Both the position numbers and the translations under genes were made by a program. A DNA stretch of 64,000 nucleotides, taken from the NCBI GenBank assembly GCA_001636495.1, contig KV440964.1, forward strand, positions 884,666 through 948,665, given 5' to 3'. The notes beneath the pieces are model-generated. The model worked only from the letters and a program-made list of their open reading frames with translations. It had not been told where the DNA came from and did not search any database. How positions within the stretch are numbered: position 1 is the first letter of the stretch; every line of letters begins with the position of its first letter. Shown in pieces: positions 44,322-52,170 of the stretch. Origin of the DNA: Sutcliffiella horikoshii. GTDB lineage: Bacteria > Bacillota > Bacilli > Bacillales > Bacillaceae_I.

Positions 44322-45767
44322 ATGAAGCCGATTCATAGTAAGCTCGAAGATAATATTAACAACCTTAAAAATTGTTTTTATCATACATCCTCTCTTTCCA
44401 TAAGAAACCTACAAGTTGGTAACGAAAATACTTTATATATGTCGCTTGTGTACATAGAAGAAATTGTGAATACGGATAAAATTGAGACTCATATAATAGA
44501 ACCTCTTTTAGAATTTGATGAAGAGATAGAGTGGGACAATTTCTGCGTGGAAAACGTTTCGCAAAAAATTATTAAAACAGCAGGCATCAACATAGCCAAC
44601 ACCTTAGAAGAATTGACAGACGCTCTTCTTGACGGACATACTGTTGTATTAATAGACGGCTATGCTAAAGGAATTATTGCAAAGACTGCCCACATGAAAG
44701 AGAGAAGTTTGGAACAAGTAGTAAGCGAACGTTCTCCAAAGGCTGGTATGGTAGGATTAACAGAAAAACTTAATACAAATATTGGCTTATTGCGCGGCAT
44801 GATAAAGACTTCTAGTTTTTGTGCAGACTCCATGAATATTGGAAACTTATCTAAAACTGCTATATCGATCCTATACATTCAAGGTGTCGTGGATCAAGAT
44901 GTGTTGGCTGAAGTTAGAAGGCGTATAGAAAAACTAAAAGTTAACTATGTATTAGAGGCTAAATTAATTGAAGAAGCTATGGAGAATCCATCCAAAGATT
45001 TTTTGTTTTCGATGTCTGAATCCACCGAACGTCCTGATGTGATTACTTCCTCATTATATGATGGAAAAGTAGTAGTATTAGTTGACGGGAATCCATATGG
45101 CACCATCTTACCAGGCTTGTTTGTATCTGTCCTTCAGGCCCCAGATGAATACAATCAGAACCTGGGGCGTTTTAGTATTCGTTTTGTGAGGCTGATCAGC
45201 TTTATTATGACGATTTACATTCCAACCGCTTATGTTGTCGTGTCAAAATTCTATGCTGATAAAATACCTAAAAATGTGGCGGAAACCTTATTGAAAGGGG
45301 ATGAGCTACTTTCCCCTTTTTGGAGTATGATTGTTTTATTTTTTTTACTAACGGTTTTAGCCGATGCGATTTTTCGAATCCCTCAGAGTGCAATCATTTT
45401 TGTTTCTTTGTTGGCTACCATAGCAATCGGAGAAACAGCAGTTTCAGCAAAAATAATACACCCAGTAACCCTTATATTGGTGGCCATTACCTATTTATTA
45501 AGCCTTTTACTTGTTTCCAAACAAATGGCAGCTCCTACGAATACCCTCCGGTTTGCATTTTTATGGATTGGGAATTATTTCGGAATTTCTGGCATAGTTA
45601 TCGGGACCACCATTCTGGTTATCTATATGGTTTTCCTTCGTTCAGTTGGGGTACCATACTTAACCCCCATCATCCCCTTTCGCATAAAAGAATTTAGTGA
45701 TACGTTCTTTAGAGGCAAATTAGAGAAGATAAACAACAGTAAGCATAGCTTTCCTAATGTTGATTGA
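44322..45767 (+). CDS. Spore germination protein, GerA/GerKA subunit A family (orphan)
   Basis: About 481 residues. A soluble N-terminal half (TSSLSIRNLQVGNENTLYMS, DALLDGHTVVLIDG, ERSPKAGMVGLTEKLNTNIG) is followed by about five membrane helices (QAPDEYNQNLGRFSIRFVRL, ADAIFRIPQSAIIFVS). In typical operons A, B and C subunits form a nutrient-gated germination channel; here no B or C gene follows and a terminator comes six bases after the stop. ATG 44322 follows AAGGTGA. It is the clearest sign of a spore former. Confidence 0.88.
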   Translation: MKPIHSKLEDNINNLKNCFYHTSSLSIRNLQVGNENTLYMSLVYIEEIVNTDKIETHIIEPLLEFDEEIEWDNFCVENVSQKIIKTAGINIANTLEELTDALLDGHTVVLIDGYAKGIIAKTAHMKERSLEQVVSERSPKAGMVGLTEKLNTNIGLLRGMIKTSSFCADSMNIGNLSKTAISILYIQGVVDQDVLAEVRRRIEKLKVNYVLEAKLIEEAMENPSKDFLFSMSESTERPDVITSSLYDGKVVVLVDGNPYGTILPGLFVSVLQAPDEYNQNLGRFSIRFVRLISFIMTIYIPTAYVVVSKFYADKIPKNVAETLLKGDELLSPFWSMIVLFFLLTVLADAIFRIPQSAIIFVSLLATIAIGETAVSAKIIHPVTLILVAITYLLSLLLVSKQMAAPTNTLRFAFLWIGNYFGISGIVIGTTILVIYMVFLRSVGVPYLTPIIPFRIKEFSDTFFRGKLEKINNSKHSFPNVD

Positions 45768-45772
45768 GTGAA

Positions 45773-45803
45773 GGACGAGTGAGCAGATTACTCGTCCCTT
45801 TTA
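45773..45803 (+). terminator. Rho-independent terminator
   Basis: GGACGAGT (45773-45780) and ACTCGTCC (45790-45797), followed by CTTTTATT. It follows the GerA stop directly. Confidence 0.75.
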
Positions 45804-45843
45804 TTAAAAAGCTCTTTTCTCAAAGATTGTTGCTATTTTACTG

Positions 45844-45871
45844 GTAAAAAGTCGGCAATTGGACTTTTTAC
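45844..45871. repeat. Inverted repeat of unknown role
   Basis: GTAAAAAGTC (45844-45853) and GACTTTTTAC (45862-45871) are exact complements with an eight-base loop. It lies in an otherwise empty stretch (45804-46074). A piece similar to the end of the four-copy element (CAATCCATATAT) is at 46018. Confidence 0.5.
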
Positions 45872-46074
45872 TGCTTACATACTCCGGAGATCACAAGCAT
45901 TATGCTTTGTAAAACAGAGAAAAGAGCACGACAGTAAGTAATTAACGGCTAGTTTGAGTATTCGAAGCAGCAACAAAGTTTACGAAAACAGCCTATTAAA
46001 AACAAACTTAAATTAACCACAATCCATATATGTAGATAACCAACTGAATATAAGGGTAATAAATGGATTTCCCT

Positions 46075-46138
46075 CTAATATTTTTCTTGAGCGGCCGCCC
46101 AAACTCTGAAATAATCAAGTTTAGAAGGAAAATATTAG
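46075..46138. repeat. 64-bp inverted-repeat unit before the membrane gene
   Basis: CTAATATTTT (46075-46084) and AAAATATTAG (46129-46138) are exact terminal inverted repeats; inside, CTTGA and TCAAG pair as well. The centre is unusually GC-rich (GCGGCCGCCC). It ends 16 bases before the next start codon and may be a small insertion or a regulatory hairpin. Confidence 0.5.
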
Positions 46139-46154
46139 AATCGAGGTCCAAATC

Positions 46155-46523
46155 ATGCGGATAATGTCCATTGCTTATCTAGTTACCTTCAGTATCTGCA
46201 CCATCCTAACAATTCTCATCGTTTATAAGGATGTAAATCACCCATTCGCAACGGCGATAGTAGGTGGTTACGCAATTTTTCTGATAGCTTCATTATTTTA
46301 CTTCCTCTTTGCGATCTTATGGAAAGCAAGGAAATTACCACGTCCAGAGCTGAAAAGGAGAGCACGCCAATTCATTCTTTATTTTGTCATATTCTTTTGC
46401 TTGAGCTTTCTAATAAACTTTGGTGATCCAAATTTCTATAAATCTATCTCCATTGCAATCGGGATGTCGCTGGGATTATCCTTTTTCGACTTGGTCTTTT
46501 TACCGAAAAATACTGAACATTGA
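46155..46523 (+). CDS. Four-helix membrane protein, unknown
   Basis: A 122-residue protein with four hydrophobic segments (about residues 4-23, 34-55, 72-87 and 95-115) and a basic loop KARKLPRPELKRRARQ. No family is recognised. GAGGTCC precedes the ATG. It is followed 14 bases after its stop by the nucleotidyltransferase start, so the two are probably co-transcribed. Confidence 0.65.
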   Translation: MRIMSIAYLVTFSICTILTILIVYKDVNHPFATAIVGGYAIFLIASLFYFLFAILWKARKLPRPELKRRARQFILYFVIFFCLSFLINFGDPNFYKSISIAIGMSLGLSFFDLVFLPKNTEH

Positions 46524-46537
46524 GCAAGGGGGACCCT

Positions 46538-47341
46538 ATGAATTTTCTTCGTAAAGGTTATGGACTGGATGAGAATGGATTTATTGTCCGTGATGTTGGA
46601 TTAGAAAAAATAACACCTGTTTATCAAAATTGTATCCAAGAAACAGTAGAAACCCTTCACATACAGCTTCCTAACCTGCTACATAGTGTATATGTGTACG
46701 GAAGTGTAGCCAGGTGTGATGCAGAAGTAGGAAAGTCTGACTTGGACATTCTAGCTATATTTAAACGAGTCCTGCATAATAACGAACATCAAAGACTGAA
46801 GAGATTAGGAGAGGGTTTGTCGCAAAAGTATTATCCGTTGGTCCGCGATGTAGGGTTAGCCAAAACCACTCTGGACTATTGTATGGATCCTAATAACTAT
46901 CACGAACAGGCATTCCTACGTGAACTTTGTGTTTGTGTAGATGGAGAGGACCTTAGGGGACGTTTCGGACCCTATAAGCTGACAGAGGACATAGCGATAA
47001 GTTTTAATGGAGATATAGCTGAAGTTTCTGAGCGATATTTGAAAAAGCTACAAAGTACATTTGGGGAAGAATTTCATACAAACATACAAAGTTTATCACG
47101 TAAATTGATTCGTGCTCACTATTCCATGGTAATGGCTCGTTCGCAAATCTGGTCTACCAAGCTAAGTGAACAGGCTGCTATTTTTCTTCAACACTTTCCA
47201 GAAAAGAAAGAAGTGGTAACAACTCTCCAAAAATGGTTGGAAAAACCACCTGCTGACCGGACCAAGGCAATAGCCATAATGGAAAAGGAAAGTAAATGGA
47301 CTAAGAATCATTTTACAAAAGAAGTCCAAAAAACAGTGTAG
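46538..47341 (+). CDS. Nucleotidyltransferase domain protein
   Basis: About 267 residues. The N-terminal half has the polymerase-beta-type signature VYVYGSVARCDAEVGKSDLD (GS followed by DxD), so transfer of a nucleotide to a small molecule or protein is likely. The C-terminal helical half (SRKLIRAHYSMVMARSQIW) resembles aminoglycoside-adenylyltransferase-type tails. ATG 46538 follows AAGGGGG. The substrate is unknown. It lies between a membrane protein and a thioredoxin-like gene 12 bases downstream. Confidence 0.8.
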   Translation: MNFLRKGYGLDENGFIVRDVGLEKITPVYQNCIQETVETLHIQLPNLLHSVYVYGSVARCDAEVGKSDLDILAIFKRVLHNNEHQRLKRLGEGLSQKYYPLVRDVGLAKTTLDYCMDPNNYHEQAFLRELCVCVDGEDLRGRFGPYKLTEDIAISFNGDIAEVSERYLKKLQSTFGEEFHTNIQSLSRKLIRAHYSMVMARSQIWSTKLSEQAAIFLQHFPEKKEVVTTLQKWLEKPPADRTKAIAIMEKESKWTKNHFTKEVQKTV

Positions 47342-47353
47342 GAGGAATTCATT

Positions 47354-47914
47354 ATGAAAACCGAACAACAATTTTACCAAGAAGGCAGATCCATTCAGAC
47401 ATACATGGATGAAATGAGTGAGTTAAAAGAAGAAAGCTTCACGGTCTACGAAAAATTCCGATTGCCTGAAGATGGATTAGTAGAAAAGCTGCAACAGCAA
47501 TCACTTCATTTTCTAACCATCACAGAAGACTGGTGCGGCGACGCGATGATGATTAACCCAGTCATCCGTAAATTGGCGGAAGCTGCAGACATTGATTTTC
47601 GTGTAGCTCTAAGGGATGCAGATACGAGCCTGATTGACCGCCATCTGACAAATGGGGGAAGAGCGATTCCGATGATTCTCATTCTGAGCGAACAAGGCGA
47701 ACTTCTAGGAAAATGGGGGCCGCGTGCACCAGAAGTCCAACAGATAGTGGATGAACTCCGCAATGGGCTACCGCCTAAGGAAGATCCTTCTTTTGCAGAA
47801 AAGCAGAAGGAGATTATTGCTACCTTGAGGGAAAGATATGTAAGTGAGGAAGTACTTTGGACATATGTGTATGAGAGTTTCAAGGTTACTTTGCTGAATA
47901 TCTTGGAAAAGTAA
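47354..47914 (+). CDS. Thioredoxin-like protein with WCGD motif
   Basis: A 186-residue cytoplasmic protein with a thioredoxin fold: LHFLTITEDWCGDAMMINPV, where the usual CxxC is reduced to a single Cys (WCGDA), and the cis-proline region RAIPMILIL. This one-Cys variant is widespread in Bacillaceae; its partner is unknown. AGGAGG precedes the ATG. It is the last gene of a probable three-gene unit. Confidence 0.82.
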   Translation: MKTEQQFYQEGRSIQTYMDEMSELKEESFTVYEKFRLPEDGLVEKLQQQSLHFLTITEDWCGDAMMINPVIRKLAEAADIDFRVALRDADTSLIDRHLTNGGRAIPMILILSEQGELLGKWGPRAPEVQQIVDELRNGLPPKEDPSFAEKQKEIIATLRERYVSEEVLWTYVYESFKVTLLNILEK

Positions 47915-47927
47915 TAGAGAGTATGGA

Positions 47928-47962
47928 AAGCCTGAGGTTAAGTGAGATAACCTCAGGCTTCC
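47928..47962. terminator. Convergent terminator
   Basis: AAGCCTGAGGTTA (47928-47940) and TAACCTCAGGCTT (47948-47960), a perfect 13-bp stem. It lies between convergent genes and overlaps the end of the minus-strand gene. Confidence 0.75.
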
Positions 47963-48297
47963 TTATTGTGGAATTCTCCAGAGCGGTAATGTCCTATTTC
48001 GTCTAACATAAAAAAGATACAGGAGGCGCCGACAGCTAACAGTAGGTACTCTGGCACAATTAAATAAGTAGCAAAGCCTAAACCTACATGTAGAATACCG
48101 GAAATTAACATACGAGAACTGCCGAATTTATTGGAGAAATAATCTGCAAAAATGGAAGCAGGGATACCGTAAAAAATTGTGCCTATCGATCCGAAAAAAC
48201 AAAATAACAACAGCAAGATAAGGGAACCTAAGATAGCTTCAAAAAAGAAAGTGATATTGGTACTGCCCTCGGTGGAAAAAACAAACCATTCGAACAT
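47953..48297 (-). CDS. Membrane protein, unknown
   Basis: A 114-residue protein with three to four hydrophobic segments (about residues 17-42, 64-82 and 85-98) and the motif GIPASIFADYFSNKFGSSRM. Similar small proteins occur in Bacillus without known function. No clear ribosome binding site precedes the ATG. It may follow the 47-residue frame at 48360-48503 on the same strand. Confidence 0.6.
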   Translation of the reverse strand: MFEWFVFSTEGSTNITFFFEAILGSLILLLLFCFFGSIGTIFYGIPASIFADYFSNKFGSSRMLISGILHVGLGFATYLIVPEYLLLAVGASCIFFMLDEIGHYRSGEFHNKEA

Positions 48298-48359
48298 AAA
48301 TATTAAAGCATAGAAGTAAGTATTGCTACCCTAACCTTTCTGAAGCTATCTTTTGTGAC

Positions 48360-48503
48360 TTACTCTCTAAATGTAGGAAAAAACAGCAAGGCTGTGAAAA
48401 AACATTGCACGACTTTTATATATGCAGGAATGCTAGAAATTAAGAATAGAGAGATACATAAAATCAAAGTATGAATTAGTATGTAGGAATTACCTTTTAT
48501 CAT
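48360..48503 (-). CDS. 47-residue hydrophobic peptide
   Basis: An ATG frame after AAAGGGAGC reads MIKGNSYILIHTLILCISLF, LISSIPAYIKVVQCFFTALL, then FFPTFRE. Two hydrophobic segments fit a small membrane protein. It lies 62 bases upstream of the membrane gene at 47953-48297 and could share its transcript. Evidence is limited to the binding site and composition. Confidence 0.35.
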   Translation of the reverse strand: MIKGNSYILIHTLILCISLFLISSIPAYIKVVQCFFTALLFFPTFRE

Positions 48504-48687
48504 AAGTTTTTTGCTCCCTTTTTTATCTATTCTCTTTCACTATAAAGGAATTATCTGGGTTTAGAAATACATATTTTATTAAAATTGAAAATCCTTAATG
48601 GAAAGGTGTACATGTATGAGAGTTTGAGTACATAGTTAGCCGAGGTTAATCACCTTGGGTTACTTTTTTCATGGAGATTTCTCATCG

Positions 48688-48712
48688 TGGGTCACCGTGC
48701 CTGTCCCCTCGA
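48688..48712 (-). repeat. Dispersed palindromic repeat, inverted half copy
   Basis: TGGGTCACCGTGCCTGTCCC followed by CTCGA. It lies in the 48504-48862 gap, which otherwise holds no gene. Confidence 0.75.
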
Positions 48713-48862
48713 TGCACCCTCCATGCAGGAGGGTGAACCTATAGGAAATAATGTCGATAAACTGTGTTGAAAATCCAAGGTTTGTAGATATTTCTCGGGA
48801 AATTGTTGAAATATGATAGAAGGAATATTTAGATGCGACACATAAATCCTTTATTAGTTAAA

Positions 48863-48904
48863 AAAATCGCCTATGTTACACATTCCGTGTATCACAGGCG
48901 ATTT
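48863..48904. terminator. Terminator of the MerR-HTH gene
   Basis: AAAATCGCCT (48863-48872) and AGGCGATTTT (48895-48904) with a further imperfect inner stem (GTTACAC/GTGTATC). A-rich and T-rich flanks suit either strand. The MerR-HTH gene at 49058 runs toward it, about 150 bases away. Confidence 0.65.
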
Positions 48905-48925
48905 TATAAAAAGTAATTTGTAACG

Positions 48926-48935
48926 TATCGGGTAT
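48926..48935. repeat. TATCGGGTAT site 1
   Basis: TATCGGGTAT downstream of the MerR-HTH gene, followed by CGATATAGG. The same ten-base sequence occurs upstream of the gene at 49820. Possible binding sites. Confidence 0.35.
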
Positions 48936-49057
48936 CGATATAGGTTTATGCTATTATGTAATGACTTAATTGAAGTAACAATCCCAACTAACAATACCCA
49001 CCCGCGACATATCGCCCGGCGATACGCCGCTAGAAACAATGCTAAGTTGCCATGGGC

Positions 49058-49765
49058 TTACTTCTTGAATAACGAAATAAGCCAACTCCAATTGCCACTT
49101 TCCCGCTTTTGCATCTCTTCTAGTCGCTTATTAAATTCATTCTGAGATAACCATTCTTTTTTCTGTTCGTCGCGCATTTTCTGTATTTCTTCTTGTAAGA
49201 GTTCGGTTCTTTCTCTTTCTTGTTCCAAAAGAGTTTCATAGTGGGCTCTTTGCTCTTCTGTTAACTTCTCAATCTTGTTATTTGTTTTTTGTGCTGAGTT
49301 GCCAATACTGGAACTGATGAAATGATGATCCTGCTGAAGCTGAGCCACCGTTGTTTTGATTTGTGACATATCCTGTTTTAATTGAATGTTCATTTCACGT
49401 GCAGAGGCAAGTTCACTCGCTAAGTATTTAAAAAATTCTTTCATCTGCTCTGGATCGCTTGGTAAAGTTTCGTTCGTATCGGGTAGCGCTATATCTGTTT
49501 CCGACATGTTTTCCAAACGCTCTTTTTGTTGCTCCACTATATCGCGTGCCGTGCTGTCAAGAGGCTTGTCCGTATCACGCAGCGCTACAAGCGCTTTAAC
49601 ATCTGATTCAACAAAGATCCGCCTGTCTCCATCCTTTAAAAACTCGTATCCATTTCGCTCTAATATTTGTCCATATTTCCGTACAGTAGGGGTGGCAATC
49701 CCCACTTCTTCCGCAACTTCTTTGGTCGAATATGCCCGTTCATGTGGTTGTATATCGTTTCGCAT
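49058..49765 (-). CDS. MerR-type HTH coiled-coil protein (DUF3967-like)
   Basis: About 235 residues. A MerR-like winged helix (YSTKEVAEEVGIATPTVRKY, then FVESDVKALVAL) is followed by a long coiled coil (about 75-215, with EKLTEEQRAHYETLLEQERE) and an aromatic/basic end (SGNWSWLISLFKK). This architecture resembles DUF3967 proteins encoded on Bacillus plasmids and RacA-like DNA-anchoring proteins. ATG 49765 follows AAAGGTAGGAGGTG; upstream in-frame residues are not real. Matching TATCGGGTAT sequences lie on both sides. A role in plasmid or chromosome partition, or as a regulator, is inferred. Confidence 0.75.
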   Translation of the reverse strand: MRNDIQPHERAYSTKEVAEEVGIATPTVRKYGQILERNGYEFLKDGDRRIFVESDVKALVALRDTDKPLDSTARDIVEQQKERLENMSETDIALPDTNETLPSDPEQMKEFFKYLASELASAREMNIQLKQDMSQIKTTVAQLQQDHHFISSSIGNSAQKTNNKIEKLTEEQRAHYETLLEQERERTELLQEEIQKMRDEQKKEWLSQNEFNKRLEEMQKRESGNWSWLISLFKK

Positions 49766-49819
49766 ATCGCACCTCCTACCTTTTAATATGAAGGTTTTAT
49801 AGCTTTTTGGCAAGGGGTA

Positions 49820-49829
49820 TATCGGGTAT
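49820..49829. repeat. TATCGGGTAT site 2
   Basis: Located 55 bases upstream of the MerR-HTH start, within GGGGTATATCGGGTATAAAT. Candidate operator for autoregulation. Confidence 0.4.
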
Positions 49830-49972
49830 AAATATAAAGAGGGATAGATTTTAAAACACGACAAAAATATAAATCAATATAACTGATCTCCTTAATTTCT
49901 CATATATCCTAAAAATTACAAATGTGATACTATGAAAACCATATTAATAATAGTAAGTAAGGGGGCATTTAA

Positions 49973-50131
49973 ATGGATTTAATAATGATTCTCTTTGTTT
50001 TTTGCATATTAATGTCTATTACTTCAACTGCTAATATACTACTGAAAACGACAAGAAAAAAAGATTGGTTAATATCCTTTTCATTAAGTTTCGTGCTTTC
50101 CATTGTTATTACAACCTTGTTGAACGGCTAA
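49973..50131 (+). CDS. 52-residue two-helix membrane protein
   Basis: ATG 49973 follows TAAGGGGGC. The product has two hydrophobic helices (about residues 2-19 and 32-49) joined by a basic loop (KTTRKKDW). It is well formed for a small membrane protein. It lies 56 bases before the transglutaminase gene and may share its transcript. Function is unknown. Confidence 0.5.
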   Translation: MDLIMILFVFCILMSITSTANILLKTTRKKDWLISFSLSFVLSIVITTLLNG

Positions 50132-50187
50132 AGGGAAGTTAGGAGCACCATCAAACCTAAAACCTGATGAAATAAGGGGAGTACGAG

Positions 50188-51360
50188 ATGAAAAGCAAAG
50201 TGAAAGTGAGCTATGAATACAAGAATAGGGAAAGTGGTTCTACTAAACTATGGCTAGCCTGGCCGCAAAGTACACGGGTAGAGGATTTTAACACCACCCG
50301 TCCCCCTTCCAAACTCACAACTATTGTTGATCAGGAAATCGCTTATTTCGAATTGGAGGAAGGGGAAAGTGTGCAGCTCTCCTACTCGGTTGGAAAGTAT
50401 GCAGGGGATAGGTGTTTGTTAACGCAAGAAGCTCGTTCCTTTTACCTGCGGTCGACAAGGTTATCACCCATAACGGATGATATGAGAGTATTGGCACAGG
50501 AGATAACTGCCGGAAGTAGAACGGAACAGGAAAGTGCGAAGCTTCTCTTTTATTACCTAATAGACCATTTTCAATATGTTTATCCTCCCAAATCTCGAGG
50601 TTCACAGGACTTTTTATTAGAAAGAAAAGGGGACTGTGGGGAATATTCTTTTCTTTACACTGCGCTATGCAGGGCACTGGATATTCCTTGTCGCACAGTA
50701 GTTGGGAGCTGGGCAGTTGGAAAGATGCAGGCACATGTGTGGAATGAAGTATATATAGAAGGAACAGGATGGGTTCCAGTCGATTGCAGCATGGCTTATA
50801 TCCAAAAAAAGAAGAAATGGCAATTTCTCTTCAGTGATATTAAAACACTTCCATGGCGTAAATACTTCGGATCCACGGAAGGCCAACGAATCATTTTTTC
50901 CTATGATGCGGAAATTCCACTGGAACCGGCTTATGAGGAACAGGAGGATGAGAGATTACAAACTTCCTTTTTTTCCATAGACGGCAAGCCATTCAATTGG
51001 GGCTATCAAATACTTGAAGGTGCCGCCCCATACATGCAACCGGCATACCCTAAATTTAATGAAAAAAATCTGGAGGACAAAACAGAAAAAACAGATGTAA
51101 GAAGCTACCTCGGTGAATGGCAGGCGAAAGAGACGGGTATCAGAAGAGTTGCATTTCTTTTGAAAAAGATTTGCATTCCAATAGTGCTGATTACTGTCAT
51201 TCTTGGCCTGTTAATGGACCAGAAAATGCTCGATGTTGTGCAGAATTTAGCTCTTTTCCTCGCGGCAGGATCATTTGTGGCCAGAGGAGAGCGTCCATTA
51301 TTATACGGAGTGTTTATGGTGTTATTTTTATTGGGACTCCTATCAGTGATAAGTGGGTAG
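50188..51360 (+). CDS. Transglutaminase-like (cysteine protease fold) membrane protein
   Basis: A 390-residue protein with the transglutaminase-like triad in order: KGDCGEYSFLYTALCRAL (Cys150), QAHVWNEVYI (His183) and GWVPVDCS (Asp199). Two C-terminal membrane segments (about 333-350 and 370-388) place it at the membrane. These domains act as proteases or crosslinking enzymes; substrate unknown. There is no signal peptide, so the catalytic part is probably cytoplasmic. GGGGAG precedes the ATG. A strong terminator follows. Confidence 0.82.
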   Translation: MKSKVKVSYEYKNRESGSTKLWLAWPQSTRVEDFNTTRPPSKLTTIVDQEIAYFELEEGESVQLSYSVGKYAGDRCLLTQEARSFYLRSTRLSPITDDMRVLAQEITAGSRTEQESAKLLFYYLIDHFQYVYPPKSRGSQDFLLERKGDCGEYSFLYTALCRALDIPCRTVVGSWAVGKMQAHVWNEVYIEGTGWVPVDCSMAYIQKKKKWQFLFSDIKTLPWRKYFGSTEGQRIIFSYDAEIPLEPAYEEQEDERLQTSFFSIDGKPFNWGYQILEGAAPYMQPAYPKFNEKNLEDKTEKTDVRSYLGEWQAKETGIRRVAFLLKKICIPIVLITVILGLLMDQKMLDVVQNLALFLAAGSFVARGERPLLYGVFMVLFLLGLLSVISG

Positions 51361-51387
51361 AGGGAATATTTCTCTGCCCGCTTTTTC
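51353..51387 (+). terminator. Rho-independent terminator
   Basis: GTGGGTAGAG (51353-51362) pairs with CTCTGCCCGC (51372-51381) including two G-U pairs, then TTTTTC. The stem begins within the last codons of the transglutaminase gene. Confidence 0.8.
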
Positions 51388-51498
51388 TACTTTAGTACTT
51401 TCGCTCTAACTTTTGACCCTGATCAAACAAAAAAGGCCCGAATAGTAACTTCATGGTATAATTTTGAAAAAAGCTCTTATAGAAAGGAGCAATTATTT

Positions 51499-52170
51499 TT
51501 GTATAAGAAATGGATAGCACTTGGCTTTATAGGAATTTTACTGATTGGAGGGGGCTTTGTGGTGAGAGGGATGCAATACGATACGCCTGCATTGAAGGAT
51601 TCCTTTACAAGGGATTTTATCATACAAGATAAGCAGGCACCTGAAGGGTTTCATGTATTTGAATCGAAGATTGATACATATACGATGTTGTTTCCTAGTG
51701 ATTTTCAATTGGTTAGTGATCCGCCTGAATTTTATGGGAGACAGGGGGATTATTATGAAGTTTGGGTAGCTGAAAAAGAGGATGAGGAAAAGAAAATTTT
51801 CGGCATAAAAAACACCTTCAAAAGAGTTGATGGTGACCAAGTCCAGTTTCAAATAGAATCTCTCAAAGATGAAAGTGAGAGAGAGAAATATTATGAAATA
51901 TATGAAGCCAATAACCTGATTATTTTCTTGGAAAAAAAGGTTGAACACTATGATACTAATAAAAAAGAGTGGATTTTAGGAAACCCTGACCATGAAGGTG
52001 CAAATGTTTATTACGGCTTTGTTGCAAATAAAACTACTAATCAAACAATGGAATTGGACTATTCTATCGTCTGTCCAGAAGGATGTAATATTGATACAAA
52101 TGAACAAGTAGAATTCATGAAAACTATGTTGGAAAGTGTACAGTTTGAAACTGTAACGGGGAACGATTAA
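51499..52170 (+). CDS. Membrane-anchored extracellular protein, candidate immunity for the lipase effector
   Basis: A 223-residue protein with one N-terminal helix (IALGFIGILLIGGGFVVRG) and a hydrophilic outer domain (DTYTMLFPSDFQLVSDPPEF, NVYYGFVANKTTNQTM, two Cys in VCPEGCN). The family is not recognised. TTG 51499 follows AAAGGAGC. Its stop overlaps the start of the lipase-fold gene (TAATG), so the two are coupled. By analogy with T7SS lipase loci that encode an exported or anchored antidote first, it may protect the producer; this is inference. Confidence 0.6.
   Translation: MYKKWIALGFIGILLIGGGFVVRGMQYDTPALKDSFTRDFIIQDKQAPEGFHVFESKIDTYTMLFPSDFQLVSDPPEFYGRQGDYYEVWVAEKEDEEKKIFGIKNTFKRVDGDQVQFQIESLKDESEREKYYEIYEANNLIIFLEKKVEHYDTNKKEWILGNPDHEGANVYYGFVANKTTNQTMELDYSIVCPEGCNIDTNEQVEFMKTMLESVQFETVTGND

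Noticed and set aside
45770-46060. Fifth copy of the four-copy element
   Set aside because: Only CAATCCATATAT at 46018 matches; the palindrome and ATCGACTA block are absent at the expected distances.
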